A stretch of 64,000 nucleotides of DNA from Pusillimonas sp. UBA3987 (GCA_002384935.1 DGCD01000006.1:62001-126000), one strand, 5' to 3'. Shown: positions 26,133 to 36,461, counted from the first letter of the stretch. Translations and numbers: made by a program. Notes: a model not told the origin generated them from the letters alone.

Positions 26133-27530
26133 ATGCCTATTTCCGACGCCGTTTTCAAAGCCTACGATATCCGCGGCACCGTACCAGAACAAATTCATGA
26201 ACAGTTTGCCTACGCACTTGGCGTTGCCTTGGCGAAAATGGCGCAGGACGCCAAAGTTAACACACTGGTTGTCGGCTACGACGGACGCCTGAGCAGCCCG
26301 GCATTAAGCAAGGCCCTGCAAGAGGGCCTGACCGATTCCGGCATCAACACCGTTGATTTAGGCTGCGTACCGACACCCCTCGTCTATTTTGCCGCACATA
26401 CTTTGAAAACCGGATCAGGCGTGGCCATTACAGGCAGCCACAACCCTTCAAATTACAACGGCTTCAAAATGATGATGGCGGGCAAAACGCTGTTCGGTGA
26501 GCAGGTACAAACGTTGAAAAGCCTGATGCAGGCGGCCCAGGCCCATGGAACCCCAAACGCCGTGCCCCAAGGGCAAAAAGGCAAAACACAAGCTTACGCG
26601 CCCCTTGCCGACTACGTTGGCCGCATCGTCGGCGACATCAAGCTTAAACGCGGCATGAAAATCGCCATCGACTGCGGCAACGGCGTAGGCGGAATCGCTG
26701 CCGGCACCTTGTTTCGCGCTTTGGGGTGCGAAGTGGTCGAGCTTTTCTGCGAGGTCGACGGCCGGTTTCCCAATCATCACCCCGATCCTGCCGACCCAGA
26801 CAACCTGCAAGACCTGATCCATACCGTGCAAAACACCGATTGCGAATTGGGCCTGGCCTTCGACGGAGACGCCGATCGTTTAGGCGTGGTGACCAAATCG
26901 GGGGAAATAATCTGGCCTGATCGTCAGCTTATTTTGTACGCCCGCGACGTTCTGTCCCGCGTACCCGGGGCCACCATTATTTTCGACGTCAAGTGCAGCC
27001 GCCATGTCGGCCAGGCAATACAAGATGCCGGTGGCACGCCGCTGATGTGGCAAACAGGACACTCGATGATTAAAGCAAAGCTGCAGGAAACTGGCGCACC
27101 GCTGGCAGGAGAAATGAGCGGTCACACGTTCTTCAAAGAGCGCTGGTTCGGCTTTGACGACGGACTGTATACAGGTGCCCGCTTACTGGAAATTGTTTCT
27201 GCATCGCAAAACCCGTCCGAAGTGCTTGAAGCGCTGCCCAAAGGCGTATCAACACCTGAACTGAAACTGCACATGCAGGAAGGCCAGCCGCATGCCCTGA
27301 TTGCAAAATTACAAGCCCAAGGCCAATTTGCCGGCGCAACCGACGTCATCAAAATTGACGGCGTTCGGGCCGAGTATCAAGACGGCTTCGGCCTGGCCAG
27401 GGCGTCAAACACAACGCCTGTTGTGGTGTTGCGCTTTGAAGGCGACAACGAACAGGCGCTGGCCCGCATACAGGCGCAATTTCGCCACGAGCTGCAAAGC
27501 CTGGCACCTGACGCACAACTGCCGTTCTAA
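26133..27530 (+). CDS. Phosphomannomutase/phosphoglucomutase
   Basis: A 465-residue alpha-D-phosphohexomutase of the AlgC/ManB type, interconverting hexose 6- and 1-phosphates to supply nucleotide sugars. The phosphoserine loop is AITGSHNPSNYNGFKMM, the metal loop is AFDGDADRLGVV, and the sugar-binding loop is GEMSGHTFF. It stands at the edge of the glycan cluster and converges on the tandem glycosyltransferase gene 21 nt away, so it likely feeds that pathway. Confidence 0.94.
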   Translation: MPISDAVFKAYDIRGTVPEQIHEQFAYALGVALAKMAQDAKVNTLVVGYDGRLSSPALSKALQEGLTDSGINTVDLGCVPTPLVYFAAHTLKTGSGVAITGSHNPSNYNGFKMMMAGKTLFGEQVQTLKSLMQAAQAHGTPNAVPQGQKGKTQAYAPLADYVGRIVGDIKLKRGMKIAIDCGNGVGGIAAGTLFRALGCEVVELFCEVDGRFPNHHPDPADPDNLQDLIHTVQNTDCELGLAFDGDADRLGVVTKSGEIIWPDRQLILYARDVLSRVPGATIIFDVKCSRHVGQAIQDAGGTPLMWQTGHSMIKAKLQETGAPLAGEMSGHTFFKERWFGFDDGLYTGARLLEIVSASQNPSEVLEALPKGVSTPELKLHMQEGQPHALIAKLQAQGQFAGATDVIKIDGVRAEYQDGFGLARASNTTPVVVLRFEGDNEQALARIQAQFRHELQSLAPDAQLPF

Positions 27531-27551
27531 GTTTTTCGGTTTTTTCGGCTT

Positions 27552-29861
27552 CTAGTCAGGCAGTCGGGGCTCAATGCGTTTGGGCGCCACGCGCTGCTTT
27601 CGCGCAAGCAGCGCAGCATATGTTTCCAGATGAAGACGCTGCACCTCGCGAATATCGAATACCCGCTCGGCGAATCGCCGGCCTGCCTGGCCCATGGCGT
27701 GGCGTAACGCGTTGTCGGCGGCCAGCCTTTGCACCGCAGCGGCTAGCGCGGCCGCATCCCGTACCGGCACCAAAAGCCCGGTTTCATCCGGCACAATCGC
27801 ATCGCGGCAACCTGGAACGTTGGTTGTGACAACGGCCCGCCCCGACGCTGCCGCCTCAATCAGCGACTTGGGCAGCCCTTCACGATACGAGGCAAGCACG
27901 GCAATATGCGACTGCGCATATTGCTTTGCAATATCGTCACACTCGCCCAGAAAAGTCACCAGGCCCTCTTCGCGCCACTGAGCCAGTGTTTCAGCCTCGA
28001 CGCTTGCGGGGTTGCCCGGATCAAGGCTGCCCGCGATCTTCCACTGCAAGCCCGTTGCATGGCCTTGAGACAGCCGCGCCGCCTGCACGAACTCGTGAAC
28101 GCCTTTGTCCTTGAGCAGGCGCGCCACCATCAGCGCAACGGGCGGCCCCTCAGGTTCCCGTTCAATTGGCCAGGCCTGCATATCAACGCCCGAACCGCGA
28201 ATCATGACCACTTGCGATTCACGAATGGCACCGAATTTCTGCAATAAACGGCTGTCGTCCGGATTCTGAAAGACAACTCGGCTGTTGGCGTGCCCCAGGG
28301 CGACCCTGTACAGCAGGGTGGCAACAATACGCAATGATCGCGCCTTCAAGCCGGCACCGGTAAAAACAAAACCCAGCCCCGAAATGGCCGCTACCACGCC
28401 CGGTACCCGGGCAAGACGCGCTGCAATACCGCCATACAGAACCGGCTTGATCGTAACGGTATGCACAATGGCAGGCCGCAAACGACGAAACAGGCGCCAC
28501 AGGGAATAAATTGTATAAATCTCTTTGACGGGATTGCGTCCGCTGCGGTTCATAGGCACAACGTGATGCGTGAAACCCAGGGCTGTTAACGTGGCCACCG
28601 CGGGCCCGTCCATTGTGGCCAGGTGAACATCGTAGCCGGCTTTGCGCGCCGCCTGAATAATCGGCAAGCGATGTGACACAACAAATGCCGGATTATTAAC
28701 GACCATAAGCAGGCGACGGCCACCCGCCAGCTTCGTCCATAGCGCCTCATACCGCGACACCATGGCGCCAAGACTGAAGTTTTTCTGTACGCGCTCGCGC
28801 CCTTTCTGCAAACGCACTGCCATCGAGGGCGTACCCAGGGCGCAAACTGCATCGCCCAAAGAATGAGCAAGCGCGGTCGGGTCGCGAGGCGGCACAACCC
28901 AGCCGAACTCATCCAGAATGTATGCCGCATCCCCCACATTGGTCACCACATTGGCCACCCCCACTGCCATGGCCTCGGCCACCACATTCGGAAATCCTTC
29001 CGCGCAACTGGACAAAACGTGGATATCCAATGCATTCATCACGGCGGGGATATCGTCACGGCGCCCCAGCAGAAAGACATGACTCTGGACGCCGTGTTGC
29101 CGCAGCAACGCCATCAACTCGTCATTGCCTGAATCCATTCCGTCGCCTACAAGGGCCAGCCGGGCCTGTGGATGCTCCTGCACCAGCCTGGAAAACGCTT
29201 CAATGAGATTCTCATGATCCTTCAACGGATGCCACCGCGCCACTGCCCCCAGCAGCGGGGTATTAAGCGAAATGCCCAACTGGGCTCGAAGCTTGATGCG
29301 GGTGGCGGCGTCCGACGACCATCGCGCCATGTCGTATCCATTCGGAATGACTTGCATTTTCGACGCCGAATACCCTTTATCCTGATGACGCCGGGCTGCA
29401 TCATTGGCACATGCCACAATGGCCGCCGGGACCAAGCCGGACAAGCGCGCGCATAGCCAGGCCGACAATCGTACGGCCCGACTGGTTCGCTCCAGGTGAG
29501 CACCGGAGTTCCGGATACCCCATACAACATTGCGGATGCCCGCCAGCCGGGCCACCACACCACCAATAAAGTCGGCATAGTACATCCACGTTTGAACAAC
29601 ATCCGGGCGCAGGTGCTTCAAATGGCGGTGCAGCGCTTTCAATGCGCGCCACGACAAACGGCCCGACATGCCCAGACTGATGACTTTGATATTTGCCTGT
29701 TCAAGACGCGGCCCGAACACACCCATATCGGTCAGGGAGATCACGGTGTGATCAAACCGGGAAGTTGGTTGCGCCAGCAAACGATACATGACGGTTTCGG
29801 CGCCACCCTGCCCCAGCCCGCCGATAATATGAACAATATGCAATCGGGGTGAATTAGTCAT
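27552..29861 (-). CDS. Tandem fusion of two family-4 glycosyltransferases
   Basis: A 769-residue protein holding two complete GT-B (GT4) units. The N-terminal unit opens with HIVHIIGGLGQGGAETVMYR and has its donor site near SSCAEGFPNVVAEAMAVGV. The C-terminal unit, from about residue 380, opens with RLLMVVNNPAFVVSHRLPII and has HTVTIKPVLYGGIAARLARV and ASYREGLPKSLIEAAASGRA, resembling PglA/CapM-type enzymes that act on undecaprenyl-linked sugars. Each unit has its own E-x7-E. The frame is continuous. ATG 29861 has AGGAG upstream and overlaps the previous gene's stop. The protein likely adds two sugars in turn; sugar identities are unknown. Confidence 0.85.
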   Translation of the reverse strand: MTNSPRLHIVHIIGGLGQGGAETVMYRLLAQPTSRFDHTVISLTDMGVFGPRLEQANIKVISLGMSGRLSWRALKALHRHLKHLRPDVVQTWMYYADFIGGVVARLAGIRNVVWGIRNSGAHLERTSRAVRLSAWLCARLSGLVPAAIVACANDAARRHQDKGYSASKMQVIPNGYDMARWSSDAATRIKLRAQLGISLNTPLLGAVARWHPLKDHENLIEAFSRLVQEHPQARLALVGDGMDSGNDELMALLRQHGVQSHVFLLGRRDDIPAVMNALDIHVLSSCAEGFPNVVAEAMAVGVANVVTNVGDAAYILDEFGWVVPPRDPTALAHSLGDAVCALGTPSMAVRLQKGRERVQKNFSLGAMVSRYEALWTKLAGGRRLLMVVNNPAFVVSHRLPIIQAARKAGYDVHLATMDGPAVATLTALGFTHHVVPMNRSGRNPVKEIYTIYSLWRLFRRLRPAIVHTVTIKPVLYGGIAARLARVPGVVAAISGLGFVFTGAGLKARSLRIVATLLYRVALGHANSRVVFQNPDDSRLLQKFGAIRESQVVMIRGSGVDMQAWPIEREPEGPPVALMVARLLKDKGVHEFVQAARLSQGHATGLQWKIAGSLDPGNPASVEAETLAQWREEGLVTFLGECDDIAKQYAQSHIAVLASYREGLPKSLIEAAASGRAVVTTNVPGCRDAIVPDETGLLVPVRDAAALAAAVQRLAADNALRHAMGQAGRRFAERVFDIREVQRLHLETYAALLARKQRVAPKRIEPRLPD

Positions 29862-30981
29862 GGCGCACTCCTGCCTTGGCAAACATTTGTTTCCACTGCG
29901 TCAACACAACCGGCAGGCTGAATCGCTGCAACACCCGTTGCGAGCCCAATTGACCCAACTGCCGACGAGTGCCCGGATTAGCCATTAAAGCCCCCAGAGC
30001 AGACGCATACGCTTGTTCATCATTCAACGGAACCAATACACCTGCACGCCCGGCTTCCATGAGGTCTGCAGGCCCGCTTGGGCAATCATAAGCAATGCAG
30101 GGCAAGCCGCAGCCCATGGCCTCGAGCAACACATTGGGGAACCCCTCGACGGCAGACGTCATGGCGAACAAACTGCTTTCCCTTAGAACATGCCATGGAT
30201 CAGCCGTCGTGCCGGGCAGGAAGATGCGCTGGTTCAACTCGAATTGCCGAATCAAAGACTCAAGTTGCGCGCGCTCCGGCCCCTCGCCATATATCCACAA
30301 ATCCCAATCCGGAAAATGCTTGGCCAGCCCGGCAAAGGCGCGTACCAGATGTGAAAACTGTTTCTCGGGCACCAAACGCCCCAATGCCACCAGCCGGTAA
30401 CGCCCCATTTCGTCGGCGCTTAATGATGAGCGCGGCCCCTGACTCAGACTCTCAGGCAAGGGATTGGGGATAATAAACAAAGACGAACTTTGGGTATTGA
30501 GCCGCTTCCGGAAATAAGCCGCCGCAGCCGATGTTTGCACACAAACCGCCGCAGCACGCGGATACAGTATTTTTCGCAGCGCATCCAATACGCCCCGGCT
30601 ATGACGACTGACCCACGGGTTGGTTCTCTCGCATACGACAACCGGCGCGTCCAGACCAATGGATGCCGCCAGCACATTGACATTGACGTTAGTAAGAAAA
30701 GACACCACGACATCCGGCTGCTCGCAGCGGATCATCTTTCGCAACGCCAAGAGCTTGCCAACATATCGTGCCCGCCGATAAAACACCGATGCCGCAATCG
30801 TATCCGACAACCAATGAACCTGGACCATGGGGTCAATATCATAAAAACTTTCTGATTTCTGCCGATAAGTGGGCACAAGCGTGACCCGGTGACCTTGCCC
30901 TGCCCAGGCGTTGGCCAGCGTCACGGCGACCCGTTCGGCCCCGCCCGCATTCAACGAACTGACAAAAAACAGAATATTCAT
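29854..30981 (-). CDS. Family-4 glycosyltransferase
   Basis: A 375-residue GT-B enzyme beginning MNILFFVSSLNAGGAERVAV and carrying the donor-binding region FAMTSAVEGFPNVLLEAMGC. It should transfer one sugar from a nucleotide donor to a lipid-linked acceptor at the inner face of the membrane. Its ATG overlaps the stop codon of asnB as ATGA, and its own end overlaps the tandem transferase start, so the three are translationally coupled. A start 66 bases upstream is less likely because it precedes the Rossmann strand. Confidence 0.88.
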   Translation of the reverse strand: MNILFFVSSLNAGGAERVAVTLANAWAGQGHRVTLVPTYRQKSESFYDIDPMVQVHWLSDTIAASVFYRRARYVGKLLALRKMIRCEQPDVVVSFLTNVNVNVLAASIGLDAPVVVCERTNPWVSRHSRGVLDALRKILYPRAAAVCVQTSAAAAYFRKRLNTQSSSLFIIPNPLPESLSQGPRSSLSADEMGRYRLVALGRLVPEKQFSHLVRAFAGLAKHFPDWDLWIYGEGPERAQLESLIRQFELNQRIFLPGTTADPWHVLRESSLFAMTSAVEGFPNVLLEAMGCGLPCIAYDCPSGPADLMEAGRAGVLVPLNDEQAYASALGALMANPGTRRQLGQLGSQRVLQRFSLPVVLTQWKQMFAKAGVRHD

Positions 30982-32897
30982 CACAGACCGTTCAAACCTT
31001 TGTCGCGATAATGAGCCAGCCAGGCCTGCGTCATCAGAATCCCCCATAATTGACCGCTGCGGTCTTCACGTCCGGACAGGTGCCGCTTCCACTCCTGCTG
31101 GACACGATCGGCGTCGAACAGGCCATCGTGCCTGAGCTGTGCCGGATCCAGCAACGCAGATGCCCATTCCTTCAATGGTTCGCGCAACCATTCACCCAAC
31201 GGCACGCTGAAACCTTTCTTGGGCCGGTCTACCAACGCAGGCGGAACATAACGATGCAGCAATTGGCGTAGCAGCCATTTCCCCTGTCCATCGCGAACCT
31301 TGTACTGATACGGCAAACGCCGGGCAAACGTATAAACCCGGTGATCCAGCATCGGCACCCGCGTTTCCAGGCTGGCCGCCATGGCGGCCCGATCGACTTT
31401 AACCAGAATATCGTCGGGTAAATACGTTACGGCATCGAGCCAGGTGATGTGATCAAAAAACGCAAGGTCGGTTACTTTGTCGAACGGCGTGGGAGGCAGG
31501 CTTGCACCCAAAACAAATGAAGCGGGATCACCCTGATACGACACAAACTGCTGATAGAAAGGCCCCGCCCCCGACGCGGTCAGAATCTGGCCCAACTTCG
31601 CCAGGCGTTGCGATCTGCGCGCCCCAGGCAGCCAGCGCGCTGCACCACCTGAAACACGACCCGCCGCCTGGCTTAGCGAATTGGGCAGCGTTGACCTGCG
31701 AGACCACCACGACATCGCCCGCTGATACCGGCTGTATCCCCCGAACAGCTCGTCGCCCCCATCGCCAGACAGCGACACCGTAACGTGTTGGCGCGCCAGG
31801 CGCATTAACAGGGTTGTGGGAATCTGTGAGGCATCGGCAAACGGTTCATCGTAAATTTCCGACAGCGCCGGCAACACCGACATGGCATCATGCGCCGATA
31901 CATACAACTCGGTATGCCGGGTTCCCAGATGCGCTGCAACAGCACGAGCGTGCTCGGCCTCATTGAAACGCGGCTCATTAAAACCAATGGAAAAAGTATT
32001 GACCGGGTCCGCGCATTGCGATTGCATCATCGCCACGACAAGCGAAGAATCGATCCCGCCAGACAGGAACGCGCCTAGCGGCACATCGGCCATCATCTGC
32101 CCCCGAATCGATGTGGCGAGCACGGTATCCAAGGCATCCAGCGCGTCTTCGTCACGGTTAAACGCAAGGGGCTGCTTCACACTCTCGAGCGCCACTTCGC
32201 AGGCAGACCAGTATGTCAGCGGCTGCTGGTCAAACTGATCTCGAAGGGTGTCTGGCGTATAGCGCACATAAGTACCCGGCATTAATTTGCGCACATTCCG
32301 ATGAATGGAATGGGGTGCCGGAATATAGTTGTGCCGCATCATCAACGCAACCGCATCGCGGCTGATTGTCCAATCGACACCGGGAATGGCATGCAAGGCT
32401 TTCAACTCCGATGCAAAAAACAACGTTGAATCGGAAAACCCATAGTAAAGCGGCTTTTCCCCCATCCGGTCACGGGCCAGACAAAGCGCCCGCTCGCTGC
32501 GGTCCCAAAGCGCCAGTGCAAACATCCCGACGGCCGATTTCAGCGTGGCCTCCAGGCCCCATGCAACCATCGCGGCCAATAAGGTTTCAGTGTCGGAGTG
32601 CCCACGCCAGTCGGGCGCCTGCCCCTGAACCGCCAGCAACTCTCGCAGTGCCAGGTGATTATAGATTTCGCCGTTAAGGACGAGTACATAGCGCCCACAG
32701 GCAGAGACCATCGGCTGGTGCCCCGCACTCGAAACGTCCAGAACCGACAGGCGCACGTGCGCCAGGCCCAAATCATTTTCGGCATCTTCCCAGAAACCCT
32801 CGTCATCTGGCCCTCTATGGCGCATCGCGGCACGACTGCGCGCCAATACTGCCATCTTGTCGGGCGTACTACCCCAAATTCCTACGATTCCGCACAT
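30981..32897 (-). CDS. AsnB-type glutamine amidotransferase (asparagine synthase family)
   Basis: A 638-residue two-domain enzyme. Cys2 (MCGIVGIWG) is the glutaminase nucleophile, with MRHRGPDDEG and LVLNGEIYN of the class-II glutaminase domain. The synthase domain has the PP-loop FLSGGIDSSLV near residue 280, plus SGDGGDELFGGY and DHRVYTFARRLP. It could make asparagine, but it sits within a glycan cluster next to enzymes of UDP-N-acetylhexosaminuronic acid synthesis. There, AsnB-like proteins such as WbpS are known or proposed to amidate uronic acids. Its start overlaps the upstream glycosyltransferase by 16 bases. Confidence 0.9.
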   Translation of the reverse strand: MCGIVGIWGSTPDKMAVLARSRAAMRHRGPDDEGFWEDAENDLGLAHVRLSVLDVSSAGHQPMVSACGRYVLVLNGEIYNHLALRELLAVQGQAPDWRGHSDTETLLAAMVAWGLEATLKSAVGMFALALWDRSERALCLARDRMGEKPLYYGFSDSTLFFASELKALHAIPGVDWTISRDAVALMMRHNYIPAPHSIHRNVRKLMPGTYVRYTPDTLRDQFDQQPLTYWSACEVALESVKQPLAFNRDEDALDALDTVLATSIRGQMMADVPLGAFLSGGIDSSLVVAMMQSQCADPVNTFSIGFNEPRFNEAEHARAVAAHLGTRHTELYVSAHDAMSVLPALSEIYDEPFADASQIPTTLLMRLARQHVTVSLSGDGGDELFGGYSRYQRAMSWWSRRSTLPNSLSQAAGRVSGGAARWLPGARRSQRLAKLGQILTASGAGPFYQQFVSYQGDPASFVLGASLPPTPFDKVTDLAFFDHITWLDAVTYLPDDILVKVDRAAMAASLETRVPMLDHRVYTFARRLPYQYKVRDGQGKWLLRQLLHRYVPPALVDRPKKGFSVPLGEWLREPLKEWASALLDPAQLRHDGLFDADRVQQEWKRHLSGREDRSGQLWGILMTQAWLAHYRDKGLNGL

Positions 32898-34051
32898 GCA
32901 CTATTTCCTTTGTTCTGCTCCGGGGTGCTATCCCCCTCAAAAACCTGCCGCCACAAGGCCATGACCCTGGCCGACGAGAATCGATCGCGTACATCGACCG
33001 CACGCATGGCCAATGCCCTGCGCTTGTCGGGATGCGCCATCAGATCGGACAGATGCGCAGCCAGCGCATCGACATCCTCCACCGGGCGAACCAGTGCCCC
33101 ATCTATGCCATGGCGCACAATCTCGCGCGGCCCTGTATCGCAATCAAAAGCCACAACCGGCAGGCCGCTTGCCATTGATTCGAGCAAGGTGTTCGACAAA
33201 CCTTCTACGCGCGAACTGAGAACATAGAGATCGGAGGATTGATACCACTGCCCCACGTTACCCACCCTGCCCGGCATGGATACCCGGTCGCTCAGGCCCT
33301 GTTGCAGCGCTTGCGCCTCCAGCTTCTCTCGATCGGGCCCCTCACCCAGGATAACGAGATCCCAATCGGGAAAATAGGACTTGATCGATGCAAATGCGGT
33401 CAGCAACAGATCGAAACCCTTATGCGCATGCAAACGCCCCACTGCCAGCAAGCGCTTGCGCGCACCCCGCTCAGGCGGCTCGACAACCGGATCCGTTTGC
33501 GCAAGCGGCCAGGCGACCGCATTGGGTATGACACACACATTGCTGCCGCTGATATTTTCCTTGACCCATCGCGCAGTATCAGATGTTAAGGCCACGACCT
33601 TATATGCTTGAGGATACGCTTTTCGACGCATTTTCCGCCACACCGACGGCAAGTTTTGAAACGGCGGATGCGTATGCTCGGTTGCAATAACCCGGCAGGC
33701 CAGCCCCCGGGCGGCCAATATCGCCAAGACAGAAGACGTAGTCATCATGCCCAGCACAATCGTGGGCTGATAACGCCGAATCAGGCGGCGCAAACGCCAC
33801 AGCCGCCGCAAATTCGAATAAAGCGCGCTTACCTTGTTACCACTGGCCCCCGCTGTCCCCAGCACTTCCCGGCTCACGTCGGCAGGCAGGGTGTAGGCGT
33901 CTTGTTCGGGCCCGGCCTGGGTCACCACGGTTACCTCATATCCACGCGCACGCCAATACTCACTTAAGTCGACAGTGACGCGTTCAGCCCCACCGCCATG
34001 CAGAGAGTGAATCACGATCATCAAATGCGGGGACCGCTTGAACCTAACCAC
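32882..34051 (-). CDS. Family-4 glycosyltransferase
   Basis: A 389-residue GT-B enzyme with MIVIHSLHGGGAERVTVDLS near the N-terminus and YVLSSRVEGLSNTLLESMAS as the donor site. The start is a GTG (34051), chosen because AAGGA lies at the right distance upstream; the ATG at 34021 lacks a ribosome site. It is 24 nt downstream of the flippase gene and overlaps asnB, so it belongs to the same operon. Confidence 0.87.
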   Translation of the reverse strand: MVRFKRSPHLMIVIHSLHGGGAERVTVDLSEYWRARGYEVTVVTQAGPEQDAYTLPADVSREVLGTAGASGNKVSALYSNLRRLWRLRRLIRRYQPTIVLGMMTTSSVLAILAARGLACRVIATEHTHPPFQNLPSVWRKMRRKAYPQAYKVVALTSDTARWVKENISGSNVCVIPNAVAWPLAQTDPVVEPPERGARKRLLAVGRLHAHKGFDLLLTAFASIKSYFPDWDLVILGEGPDREKLEAQALQQGLSDRVSMPGRVGNVGQWYQSSDLYVLSSRVEGLSNTLLESMASGLPVVAFDCDTGPREIVRHGIDGALVRPVEDVDALAAHLSDLMAHPDKRRALAMRAVDVRDRFSSARVMALWRQVFEGDSTPEQNKGNSACAES

Positions 34052-34075
34052 ACCAATTCCTTCTGAATACGATTA

Positions 34076-35431
34076 TTACGCAGGGCCGGACGGCGCTTCG
34101 CTTGAAACCGATTTCAACGCCGCCAGAACATAACAGCCATAAGACAATGCATACATACACGCCGTTGCCAGCATCACCCCCTGCAATCCCATTGCAGCCC
34201 CAAGCACCGGATTGAGCAATGCCTTAAGCCCGAAGTTCCCTAATGCAATCGCCGCCATAATGCGGTAGCGATTCTGGCTTGCCAACAATTGAACCAAGAC
34301 CAGAACGCCAAAATAAAAAGGCATCTGCAACAGGCCCCAGCGAAATACCCCGGCGACTCTCATGGTGTCTTGCTCGGTGAACGCTCCGCGTTCAAACAGC
34401 ACACTCACACCCCACGGCGCAAGCAGCCAGCCAACCAGCGCGGCTACCATACCCATGCCCACCATAAGGGCAGACCATTTCAACGCCATGCGACGGCCAT
34501 GCGCGAAATCGCCCCGGCTGTAAATATCCGACAGCACCGGCAAGGCGGCGCGGCCAACCGAAACCGCCCCCAACCCCAAAAGCAAGGCAAGAATGCGGTT
34601 GGCGTAGCCAAGCGTGGCGTTGGCATTGCGCCCCAGCTCGGCCGCCGTATATTGATCGAGCGGCCCCACCACGCTCATGGCAACCTGCCCCACCAGCATA
34701 ATGCCCGCGGCAGCCATCAACTGAGGCCAGTAAGGCGATTGAAAACCCAGTCGCGGTCTGACACTGACGTTATCTGCGCGCGATGCCAACCACAGCAGCC
34801 ATGCCGACTGGATCATGTAGCCAACCAAAGTCCCCCAAAGCAAAGGGCCCACATCGGCCGCCGTTGCCGCCAGCATGACCCAGACCAGGATAAGCAGCGC
34901 CGGAATGCTGTCGAGCAACGTATTGATATGCCGCTCGTGTGCCCGCAGCCGGGCCGAGCTGACACCAGCCACCAAAGTCAACAGGGCCACCGGCGCGAAC
35001 GCCAGCATAAGCTCCTGACTCATTGCCCGGGTATCCGCCGTTAAATCGGCACCAACCCACGTCAGCACCCAGGGCCAGGCAAAATACAAACCCACTGCCA
35101 GCAATGCCCCCACGGCCAGCGTGACACCAAGCAATTCCTGTACAAACCGTTCGCGCGCTGCGGGTTCCTGACGCTTTAACTTGACCAGAACGGGGATCAA
35201 CACCACCGAAAGCACGCCAATCGCGGTCACCGGCAGCCAGCCCGCCATCGTCAAGGTGAACTGATAAGCGTCAACGACTTCGGAAATCCCGTAGCGATAC
35301 GCTACGGCCATTTCCTTGAAGGCACCCACAAACTTGCCCAGCAACAAAAAGAAGGCGACCCGCATGGCACCCCGCGCAATGCGCTTGTGGTCGGATCCCA
35401 GGCGGGTCAGGCGATCGCGAATGATTTTCAA
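34076..35431 (-). CDS. MurJ/Wzx-like lipid-linked oligosaccharide flippase
   Basis: A 451-residue, about 12-14-helix MOP-superfamily transporter. It resembles MviN/MurJ (LGKFVGAFKEMAVAYRYGIS near the start; GPLDQYTAAELG; NRILALLLGLGAVSVGRAAL; LFERGAFTEQDTM). MurJ proper flips lipid II; here the gene lies among glycosyltransferases, so it more likely exports the cluster's lipid-linked oligosaccharide. The start appears to be a TTG (35431), one base after the wbpP-like stop, with no strong ribosome site; ATG 35365 would cut the N-terminal region. Confidence 0.82.
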   Translation of the reverse strand: MKIIRDRLTRLGSDHKRIARGAMRVAFFLLLGKFVGAFKEMAVAYRYGISEVVDAYQFTLTMAGWLPVTAIGVLSVVLIPVLVKLKRQEPAARERFVQELLGVTLAVGALLAVGLYFAWPWVLTWVGADLTADTRAMSQELMLAFAPVALLTLVAGVSSARLRAHERHINTLLDSIPALLILVWVMLAATAADVGPLLWGTLVGYMIQSAWLLWLASRADNVSVRPRLGFQSPYWPQLMAAAGIMLVGQVAMSVVGPLDQYTAAELGRNANATLGYANRILALLLGLGAVSVGRAALPVLSDIYSRGDFAHGRRMALKWSALMVGMGMVAALVGWLLAPWGVSVLFERGAFTEQDTMRVAGVFRWGLLQMPFYFGVLVLVQLLASQNRYRIMAAIALGNFGLKALLNPVLGAAMGLQGVMLATACMYALSYGCYVLAALKSVSSEAPSGPA

Positions 35432-35432
35432 A

Positions 35433-36461
35433 TTAACTTAAAAACTGTATGTACCAAGGCATGGCTTTTTCAAGCCCCTGAATAATGCTGAATTGCGGCT
35501 CATAGCCCAGCAAACGCCGCGCTTTGGCGATATCGGCCTGTGAATGGCGCACATCGCCCGCCCTGAAATCAACATAATCAGGGCGAAGTTCATATGAAAC
35601 GCCGTTCCCGGCCAGCGTCGACACGAGATAATCGAACAACTGGTTCAAACTGGTACGCGCGTTAAAAGCCACGTTATAAACCTGATTCACTGCATCGCCC
35701 GACGCCGCCGCGGCAAGCACGTTCATTTGCACGACATTTTCAATAAAGCAAAAATCCCGACTGGTTTCGCCGTCCCCGTTTATTTTGACGGTTTCATTAC
35801 GAATCATCGCGCCAATCCAACGCGGTATCACCGCCGCATAAGCGCCATCGGGTGTTTGGCGGGGACCAAAAACATTGAAATAACGCAAACCAACGCTGTT
35901 AAAACCATATGACCGCGCAAACACACTGGCGTAAAGCTCATTCACGTATTTGGTAACGGCATAGGGCGAAAGCGGCTGGCCTATCCGCTCCTCGATCTTT
36001 GGCAACGCCTCGTGATCGCCATACGTTGAGCTGGAAGCGGCATACACGAAAGACTTCACTTTTGCATCACGCGCGGCAATCAGCATATTCAGAAAACCGC
36101 TGATGTTGACTGCATTCGTGGTGGCCGGATCATTCAGGGAACGCGGCACCGAGCCCAGCGCCGCCTGATGCAACACGTAATCAACCCCTTGCACAGCCGC
36201 TTCGCAATGCGCCGGATCACGAATATCGCCCTCGATAAATCGAAAACGTTGCCAGGCCTCGTCGCCAACATTCCGATGTACTTCATCCAGGTTGTGCCGG
36301 AAGCCCGTTGCAAAGTTGTCCAAACCGACAACCTGCTGCCCCATTTTCAACAATGCCTCGAGCAGGTTCGAACCAATAAACCCGGCGCACCCGGTTACCA
36401 GCCAGACACCCGGCGCTTGCTGAAACTGCTTTACCACGGATTGATAGCGTTCACTCATCAT
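35433..36461 (-). CDS. UDP-N-acetylglucosamine / UDP-GlcNAcA 4-epimerase (WbpP/TviC type)
   Basis: A 342-residue extended short-chain dehydrogenase. The Rossmann motif is TGCAGFIGSNLLEALLK, the catalytic Ser-Tyr-Lys set is AASSSTYGD plus YAVTKYVNELYA, and ALGSVPRSLNDP and INGDGETSRDFCFIENVVQ are hallmarks of the WbpP/WbgU/TviC branch that prefers N-acetylated sugars. It converts UDP-GlcNAc(A) to UDP-GalNAc(A). It lies 13 nt downstream of the dehydrogenase, giving a two-gene route from UDP-GlcNAc to UDP-GalNAcA. Confidence 0.93.
   Translation of the reverse strand: MMSERYQSVVKQFQQAPGVWLVTGCAGFIGSNLLEALLKMGQQVVGLDNFATGFRHNLDEVHRNVGDEAWQRFRFIEGDIRDPAHCEAAVQGVDYVLHQAALGSVPRSLNDPATTNAVNISGFLNMLIAARDAKVKSFVYAASSSTYGDHEALPKIEERIGQPLSPYAVTKYVNELYASVFARSYGFNSVGLRYFNVFGPRQTPDGAYAAVIPRWIGAMIRNETVKINGDGETSRDFCFIENVVQMNVLAAAASGDAVNQVYNVAFNARTSLNQLFDYLVSTLAGNGVSYELRPDYVDFRAGDVRHSQADIAKARRLLGYEPQFSIIQGLEKAMPWYIQFLS

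Noticed and set aside
34076..35431. Second peptidoglycan MurJ with housekeeping role
   Set aside because: Similarity to MurJ is clear, but position within an overlapping glycan operon favours oligosaccharide flipping.
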